DNA of 64,000 bases from Streptomyces fulvoviolaceus (GTDB lineage Bacteria > Actinomycetota > Actinomycetes > Streptomycetales > Streptomycetaceae), in the NCBI RefSeq assembly GCF_000718165.1, contig NZ_JOEY01000040.1, forward strand, positions 43,943 to 107,942, in the 5' to 3' direction. Made by a program: the position numbers and the translations under genes. Of this stretch, positions 59,152-64,000 are shown one piece after another. Below the pieces are notes generated by a model. The model was not told the origin of the DNA. It did not search any database and worked only from the letters and a program-made list of their open reading frames with translations. Position 1 is the stretch's first letter, and each line of letters starts with the position of its first letter.

Positions 59152-60174
59152 ATGGACCGCGTGCCGAACCTGACCCGTGCCGACGCCGTAGCTGCCGTGC
59201 GCAACCCCCTCGCCTTCATCGCCGCCCGCTGGACCCCCACCCCCCGAACGGTGCGGCGGGCAGCCCTGTCCGCGCTCGTGATGTCGGTGATCATCGTGGT
59301 CACCGGCGGTGCGGTGCGGCTCACCGGGTCCGGGCTCGGCTGCCCGACCTGGCCCAAGTGCACCGACGACTCGCTGACCGCCACCAGCGCGATGGGCTTC
59401 CACGGCTACATCGAGTTCGGCAACCGCATGCTGACGTACGTGCTGTGCGCCGCGGTCGGCTGGGCGATCATCGCCGCGCGCTCCGAGAAGCCGTACCGGC
59501 GTGGCCTGACGCGGCTGGGCTGGGCACAGTTCTGGATCGTGATGAGCAACGCGATCCTCGGCGGCATCGTGGTACTGGTCGGCCTCAACCCGTACACGGT
59601 CGCGGCGCACTTCGTGGCGACCTCGGCCCTGATCGCGGTCGCCACGGTGATGTGGCAGCGCACGCGTGAAGGTGACGGGGCGCCCCGCCCGCTGGTCGGC
59701 AAGCCGGTGCAGCAGCTGGTGTGGTTCCTGGTCGCGGCCACCGTCCTGCTCATCCTGGTCGGCACCGTCGTGACCGGCGCGGGTCCGCACGCGGGCGACT
59801 CCAGCGAGGTCGAGCGCATGCCGCTGGACTGGGAGAACGTCACCAAGCTGCACGCCGTGCTGGCCTGGATCGTGGTGTCGCTGACCTTCGCCCTGTGGTT
59901 CATCCTCAAGGCGGTCGACGCCCCCAAGGGCCCTCTGCACCGCACCCGCGACCTCTTCCTGATCCTGCTCGCCCAGGGCGTCATCGGCTACGTCCAGTAC
60001 TTCACCGACCTCCCCGAACTCCTGGTCGGCCTGCACATGCTCGGCTCGGCCCTGGTGTGGATCGCGGTCCTGCGGGTGGTGCTGGCACTGCGGGAGCGGC
60101 CGGACGTGGTGGTGGCCGACCTGCCCGCTCAGTCGTACGACGCCACGAGCGCGTCGATCGCCGGGCCCAGGTAA
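59152..60174 (+). CDS. ctaA: Heme A synthase (COX15/CtaA family)
   Basis: 340 residues, ATG at 59152 (a GTG at 59161 is possible). Oxidises heme O to heme A for aa3 cytochrome oxidase. Eight membrane helices; heme-ligand histidines appear in GFHGYIEFGNRMLTY, VAAHFVATSAL, TKLHAVLAWIVV and VGLHMLGSALVWI. An extracytoplasmic Cys pair is visible in CPTWPKC. ctaB is 2.4 kb away. The end overlaps the convergent nucleotidyltransferase gene by 46 bp. Confidence 0.94.
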   Translation: MDRVPNLTRADAVAAVRNPLAFIAARWTPTPRTVRRAALSALVMSVIIVVTGGAVRLTGSGLGCPTWPKCTDDSLTATSAMGFHGYIEFGNRMLTYVLCAAVGWAIIAARSEKPYRRGLTRLGWAQFWIVMSNAILGGIVVLVGLNPYTVAAHFVATSALIAVATVMWQRTREGDGAPRPLVGKPVQQLVWFLVAATVLLILVGTVVTGAGPHAGDSSEVERMPLDWENVTKLHAVLAWIVVSLTFALWFILKAVDAPKGPLHRTRDLFLILLAQGVIGYVQYFTDLPELLVGLHMLGSALVWIAVLRVVLALRERPDVVVADLPAQSYDATSASIAGPR

Positions 60175-60869
60175 CTCCTGGTCAGCTCGCCCCGGCACAC
60201 CGTCCACTCCGCACCGCGCGACACCGGCCGCCCGTACCGCCGTAGCCCGACGTCCTCGACCACCTCGACGGGCGCCCCGAGCTCCGGCAGCAGCTCCAGC
60301 GCCTCCCGCTTCGAGATGAGCCGCCCGTGCCGCAGGGTGGCGGTCGCGCGGGCGAAGGTCAGCAGGCCCAGGTCGACCCAGATGTCCTGCGTCCACAGGC
60401 GTGCCTTGTCCACCGCGGGCCGCCAGAAGTCCCGCTGATCGCCTACGACGAACTCGTCGAGCTCGCGGTCCTGCACAGCCGGAAGCAGGTCGGCCGGGGC
60501 CCGGCCGTGCAGCACGCGTCCGAAGGCGTGCAGCTCGCGCCGAGTGACGGGGGTGACCGTTCGGCGCATCACGTGGTCGTGCGCCCAGGTGAGGTGTCGT
60601 AGGTCCAGGTCGTCCAGCGTGTCGGGCGTGAGGTAGCTGCAATGCAGGTCGGCGGCGAGCGGCTCAGTACGCAGCCCGCGGTGCAGTACGACCAGGCGGC
60701 GCACGGTAGCCATCGTCACCGGTCCGTCCAGGACCGCGATCAGGTCCAGGTCGCTACGGCCCTGCTGGTAGTCGCCGCCGGCGAGCGATCCGTGCGCCCA
60801 CACGGCGACAGGTGCGAGCGGGGCCAGTCCGATGAGGAAGCGGTCGAGCAAGCCGTCCGTTGCGGTCAT
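60129..60869 (-). CDS. Nucleotidyltransferase-domain protein (AadA-like)
   Basis: 246 residues, ATG at 60869. The nucleotidyltransferase signature GS-x9-D-x-D is AHGSLAGGDYQQGRSDLDL (residues about 25-43), giving the two metal-binding Asp. C-terminal helices with WRPAVDKARLWTQDIWVDLGLLTFARATATLRHGRLISKREALELL match the aminoglycoside adenylyltransferase C-domain pattern. Whether it modifies a drug or a cell metabolite cannot be told. Confidence 0.82.
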   Translation of the reverse strand: MTATDGLLDRFLIGLAPLAPVAVWAHGSLAGGDYQQGRSDLDLIAVLDGPVTMATVRRLVVLHRGLRTEPLAADLHCSYLTPDTLDDLDLRHLTWAHDHVMRRTVTPVTRRELHAFGRVLHGRAPADLLPAVQDRELDEFVVGDQRDFWRPAVDKARLWTQDIWVDLGLLTFARATATLRHGRLISKREALELLPELGAPVEVVEDVGLRRYGRPVSRGAEWTVCRGELTRSYLGPAIDALVASYD

Positions 60870-60887
60870 CCGCCCAGTCTGTACAGC

Positions 60888-61994
60888 TCACTCCAGCCCG
60901 TACACCCGCCGCGCGTTCCCCGCCGCGATCAGCCCCGCCACCCGCTGCGCGTCCGCCAGCGACCAGGCGCCCTCGGCCACCCAGCCGCCCAGCACCCGCC
61001 CCAGCGCCTCGCGGAACAGCCGGGCCCCCACCACGTGCAGTTCGGGCAGTCGTTGGGCGCCGCTGGAGAAGAGGATCTTGCCGAAGGGGGCCAGTTCCAG
61101 GATCTCCGCGAGGACGGTCGCCGCGCGGGCGCCGGTGCGCACCAGGGCGGCGCCGGAGTCGGCGTAGACGTGCGGGAAGACGCCGGCGAGATGGGCGGCG
61201 TGGCGGTGGTAGGGGTAGCTGTGCAGCAGGACGAGGTCGGTGCCGAGGCCTGCCGTGGCCCGGACGAAGTCCGTCAGCAGCACCGGATCCGTGCGGTCGA
61301 TGCGCAGGCCCGGTTCGCCGAGCCCGGCGTGCAGTTGGAGCGGCAGACCGGAGGCGACCGCGATCCACAGCAGGTGCCGTAGCAGCACGGGATCGGACAG
61401 TTCCCCGCCCACCCGGCGTCCCGCCAGCCAGCGGCCGACGGCGCCGCGCACCTCTCCCGGCCCGGGCGGCTCCGGCGCGAGCGCCAGTCCGTGCCGTACG
61501 CCCGCCACCGAGGTGAAGGCCACCGCGTTCGCGGCGGCCCCGTGCACCGACTCGGCGAGGTTGGCGAGGAAGGACTCGACGGTGCCGGAGGTGTCGGCGA
61601 CCTGTTCGGCGAGGAGTTCCAGGCGCACGATCTCGCGGGCCTCGGCGTCCGCGGCGGAGGCCAGCTCGACCGGGCCGGTGAGGTCGCCGGGCAGCCCGGT
61701 GTCGACCAGATACGTCGTGATTCCGCTGCCCCGCAGCAGCCTGCGGCCCGACTCCAGTACGCCGAGTTCACGGCGCCGGGCGAGATAACGGGCGGGCGGA
61801 CAGTGCGGCTCCAGGCCGAGCAGCGGGGGGCACCAGCGGCGTACCGCGAATCCCGTCTGGGTGTCGAAGAGCGTCGTGCCGGGCGCGGGCGGGCCCTCGG
61901 TCCGGGCCAACTGGGCCTCGAAAGTGCCGAGGCCCAGCTCCGTTCGCAGCACGCCGTGGCAGTACTGGTCCACGAGGGACGGCGTTTCGATCAT
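60888..61994 (-). CDS. Amidohydrolase-2 family protein
   Basis: 368 residues, ATG at 61994 with GGGAG. TIM-barrel hydrolase: the N-terminal SLVDQYCHGVLR holds a lone His where metal-dependent members have H-x-H; later strands show LPLQLHAGLGEPG, VLLHSYPYHRHAAHLAG and VYADSG (Asp). The lower half (AAHLAGVFPHVYADSGAA..., FGKILFSSGAQRLPELHVVGARLFREAL) is the pattern of the FluG/glutamine-synthetase-associated amidohydrolases, which use one or no metal. Substrate unknown. Confidence 0.82.
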   Translation of the reverse strand: MIETPSLVDQYCHGVLRTELGLGTFEAQLARTEGPPAPGTTLFDTQTGFAVRRWCPPLLGLEPHCPPARYLARRRELGVLESGRRLLRGSGITTYLVDTGLPGDLTGPVELASAADAEAREIVRLELLAEQVADTSGTVESFLANLAESVHGAAANAVAFTSVAGVRHGLALAPEPPGPGEVRGAVGRWLAGRRVGGELSDPVLLRHLLWIAVASGLPLQLHAGLGEPGLRIDRTDPVLLTDFVRATAGLGTDLVLLHSYPYHRHAAHLAGVFPHVYADSGAALVRTGARAATVLAEILELAPFGKILFSSGAQRLPELHVVGARLFREALGRVLGGWVAEGAWSLADAQRVAGLIAAGNARRVYGLE

Positions 61995-62110
61995 CCGGAC
62001 TCCCGTGGCTGGGCCTGCGCTCCTTACAGGTCCTAACGGGTGAACCGGGCACTAGGTGTTGCAGTCACACACCCCGTGCGAAAAGCCGACAGATCTCAGC
62101 CGTCGCTCGG

Positions 62111-62443
62111 TCAGTCGTTGCTAGGTCCACCTACCTGGATGCCTGCCATGCGCGTCCACTCGTACGGCCCGGTCTTCACCTTCGCGGCGAACTCGCCGTC
62201 GAACTCTTCGTGAACAGTGATGCCGGACTTCTCGACGGCCTTCTCGGCGATCTCGTACGAGGGGGCCACCAGGTCGCCCCAGCCGCCGTCCTCACCGACG
62301 AGCACGATGCGCGCGCCGCGCTCCCCGATGTAGGCCACCTGACCCTCGGCCCCGCCGTGCTCCTTGGAGAAGGCGCCGATCTGCTGGGCGAGCCGGGCCA
62401 CCTTGCGCTCGGCCTTCGCGTCAACCTGCTGCGTGTCTGCCAT
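62111..62443 (-). CDS. Conserved small cytoplasmic protein (110 aa)
   Basis: ATG at 62443. An N-terminal helix (KAERKVARLAQQIGAFSKEHGG) precedes a compact alpha/beta segment (GQVAYIGERGARIVLVGEDGGWGDLVAPSYEIAEKAVEKSG) and ends in GPYEWTRMAGIQVGGP. It is monocistronic between the amidohydrolase and ctaB. I recognise it only as an actinobacterial conserved protein. Confidence 0.78.
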   Translation of the reverse strand: MADTQQVDAKAERKVARLAQQIGAFSKEHGGAEGQVAYIGERGARIVLVGEDGGWGDLVAPSYEIAEKAVEKSGITVHEEFDGEFAAKVKTGPYEWTRMAGIQVGGPSND

Positions 62444-62480
62444 GGCCAGGATGCTACCGACGGGTAGATCAAACGGCGAC

Positions 62481-62516
62481 GGCCGGGGTGCGTGGTCTTG
62501 GCCACGCACCCCGGCC
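62481..62516 (-). terminator. Terminator after ctaB
   Basis: A perfect 15-bp stem with arms at 62481-62495 and 62502-62516 (core GGGGTGCGTGG with CCACGCACCCC) and a 6-base loop, 12 bp past the ctaB stop on the minus strand. Confidence 0.85.
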
Positions 62517-62527
62517 GCCCGGAGGAG

Positions 62528-63475
62528 CTAGCGCAGGAACGGGTCCACCGCGACTGCCAGGAAGAGGATCGACACATACGTGATCGACCAGTGGAACAGC
62601 CGCATCTCCTTGAGCTTCCCGCCGGTCACCTCGGCCTTGGCCCTGTTCTGCAGCCCGTGCGCCTCCCACAGCCAGAAGCCGCCGGCCAGCAGCGCCACGA
62701 GCGTGTAGAACCAGCCCGTGTAGCCGAGCGGGGTCAGCAGCAGCGACACCGCGACCATCACCCAGCTGTAGATCACGATCTGCTTGGCGACCACCTTGTT
62801 GGAGGCGACGACCGGCAGCATGGGCACGCCCACGCGCGCGTAGTCCTCTTTCACCTTCATGGACAGCGGCCAGTAGTGCGGCGGCGTCCAGAAGAACATG
62901 ACGAGGAAGAGGATGACCGGCGCCCATGACAGGGAGTTCGTGACGGACGACCAGCCGATGAGCACCGGGAGACAGCCGGCGATGCCGCCCCAGACGATGT
63001 TCTGCGAGGTACGGCGCTTGAGGATCATCGTGTAGACGACGACGTAGAAGAGGAGCGCTCCGAGCGACAGCCAGGCCGACAGCCAGTTGACGGCGAGGCC
63101 GAACAACAGGGTGGAGACGACCCCCAGGGAGATACCGAAGACCAGGCACTCGCGCGGGCTGACCATGCCGGTGACGAGCGGACGCTGCGAGGTGCGGTCC
63201 ATGAGCGCGTCGATGTCACGGTCGATGTACATGTTCAGCGCGTTGGCGCCGCCCGCGGAGAGGTAGCCGCCGAGGCAGGTCAGCAGCACGAGGGTCAGAT
63301 CCGGGACACCCTGCTGCGCCAGGAACATCACCGGAACGGTGGTGATGAGCAGCAGCTCGATGATCCGGGGCTTGGTCAGCGCCACGAACGCCTTGACACG
63401 GGCCCCGAACGGCCGGTGACTCGAGCTCTTGCTCTCCCCCAGCACACCGGCTGGACGGGATTCGACGGCCGTCAC
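62528..63475 (-). CDS. ctaB: Protoheme IX farnesyltransferase (heme O synthase)
   Basis: 315 residues from GTG at 63475; a GTG at 63481 is equally possible. UbiA-family membrane prenyltransferase that adds the farnesyl chain to heme B. The prenyl-diphosphate/Mg motif is [22 protein letters not shown]; the second, [16 protein letters not shown], lies in the cytoplasmic loop. Nine predicted membrane helices, start [21 protein letters not shown]. Its product is used by CtaA at 59152. Confidence 0.94.
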   Translation of the reverse strand: MTAVESRPAGVLGESKSSSHRPFGARVKAFVALTKPRIIELLLITTVPVMFLAQQGVPDLTLVLLTCLGGYLSAGGANALNMYIDRDIDALMDRTSQRPLVTGMVSPRECLVFGISLGVVSTLLFGLAVNWLSAWLSLGALLFYVVVYTMILKRRTSQNIVWGGIAGCLPVLIGWSSVTNSLSWAPVILFLVMFFWTPPHYWPLSMKVKEDYARVGVPMLPVVASNKVVAKQIVIYSWVMVAVSLLLTPLGYTGWFYTLVALLAGGFWLWEAHGLQNRAKAEVTGGKLKEMRLFHWSITYVSILFLAVAVDPFLR

Positions 63476-63835
63476 GCACACCCCTACAGAGACATCCCAG
63501 CAGGCCTCCCCCGTGTGAAGTCCCGGTAAAGGCCCGCGCGTACCACGCCACTGTAGACGTTGCCCATACCCCGACATTCGCGGGGGTGGGGTCGTGTTGA
63601 GCCGCACCGCTGGAAGAGCTGAACGGCACTCGATTGAGCACTCGGACGAGCGGCTCCGTATTCAGATGCCGAACACGGAACGGCCCAGTCGGGAGGCGGA
63701 TCCCGACGAGTCCCGGCAGTCTGGAATGACTCGAAAAAACGCACGTTCTTACGGGGGTAGGCTCGACAACGGCCGGGGCGTTCAGTGCACCGGCATTCGA
63801 CATGCGTGACATGTGGAGAGGAGCCCTGACCCAGG
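63476..63835. other. Divergent promoter region of ctaB and transketolase
   Basis: 360 bp without a supported gene. A 71-codon frame exists at 63594-63809 but has no RBS or family features. Promoter-like elements for the rightward gene include TAGGCT (about 63761-63766), and the leftward side has ttgcccatacc near 63560. ctaB's leader contains a short inverted segment near 63580 (gacattcgcggggg). Confidence 0.5.
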
Positions 63836-64000
63836 GTGAGCACCAAGCCGACCACCACAGACCTCGAGTGGACCGAGTTGGACCAGCGGGCCGTGGACAC
63901 CGCCCGTGTCCTGGCCGCCGATGCCGTACAGAAGGTCGGTAACGGCCATCCCGGTACGGCGATGAGCCTGGCGCCCGCCGCGTACACCCTCTTCCAGAAG
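63836..64000 (+). CDS. tkt: Transketolase (5' end only)
   Basis: GTG at 63836; 55 codons visible before the window ends. After the lead VSTKPTTTDLEWTELDQRAVD the conserved transketolase N-terminus is clear: TARVLAADAVQKVGNGHPGTAMSLAPAAYTLFQK, with the GHPG motif whose His takes part in catalysis with thiamine diphosphate. Enzyme of the pentose phosphate pathway. GAGAGGAG lies 15-20 bp upstream, slightly far. It faces ctaB, an order familiar from Streptomyces. Confidence 0.9.
   Translation, partial: MSTKPTTTDLEWTELDQRAVDTARVLAADAVQKVGNGHPGTAMSLAPAAYTLFQK

Noticed and set aside
63594..63809. 71-codon frame upstream of transketolase
   Set aside because: No ribosome binding site, no recognisable features, and it covers the promoter region.

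Overview
The window is chromosomal DNA of an actinomycete, almost certainly Streptomyces. GC content is very high, third codon positions are strongly G/C, GTG starts and 4-base ATGA/GTGA gene overlaps are frequent, and the gene content is typical of the genus: Tat- and lipobox-bearing sugar-binding proteins without their own ATPases, an SufR-type suf operon, ctaA/ctaB and a transketolase. The suf - ABC exporter - ctaA - ctaB - tkt order matches what I remember of Streptomyces core chromosomes; this is recall, not a search.

Left third (1-18.2 kb), pectin, uronic acid and polyol use. A GntR regulator (5590-6258), a DapA-fold lyase, an IlvD/Edd dehydratase, two sugar ABC permeases and a secreted pectate lyase (cut by the left edge) lie on the minus strand and look like one catabolic unit split by a LacI-type operator. 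A second unit has a 5-dehydro-4-deoxyglucarate dehydratase (10924-11868) facing a uronate dehydrogenase (12059-12868): two steps of oxidative galacturonate/glucuronate breakdown. A third (13134-18146, plus strand) is a DeoR regulator, binding lipoprotein, two permeases and a zinc polyol dehydrogenase. Between them are housekeeping or unassigned genes: MBL hydrolase, TIGR03086 protein, VOC protein, a 46-residue ORF and an MFS exporter.

Middle (18.2-49.5 kb). A tandem TerD protein; a TetR/MFS pair with a large inverted repeat; a LacI-controlled sugar transporter (21803-26187) with an 18-bp palindromic operator; ACC deaminase with its GntR regulator; a 498-residue protein with a HEPN-like R-x4-H motif; PhoX phosphatase behind a two-repeat PHO box; a three-gene cluster built around a trypsin-fold protein; a secreted ExeM-like nuclease; SRPBCC/ArsR, monooxygenase-like and small membrane proteins; dapA and dapD flanking a SigE-family sigma factor and its partner; a fused sigma remnant; an SMR/TetR pair; a decayed nuclease copy; a sulfotransferase; and an anchored AbfB-domain protein.

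Right third (49.5-64 kb), core metabolism. sufR-B-D-Rieske-C-S-U-T runs on the minus strand from a CAAC-N6-GTTG operator. It is followed by an AAC(3)-family acetyltransferase, an ABC exporter, heme A synthase, a nucleotidyltransferase, an amidohydrolase, a small conserved protein, heme O synthase and the 5' end of transketolase (cut by the right edge). I saw no tRNA, rRNA, CRISPR array, insertion sequence or prophage.
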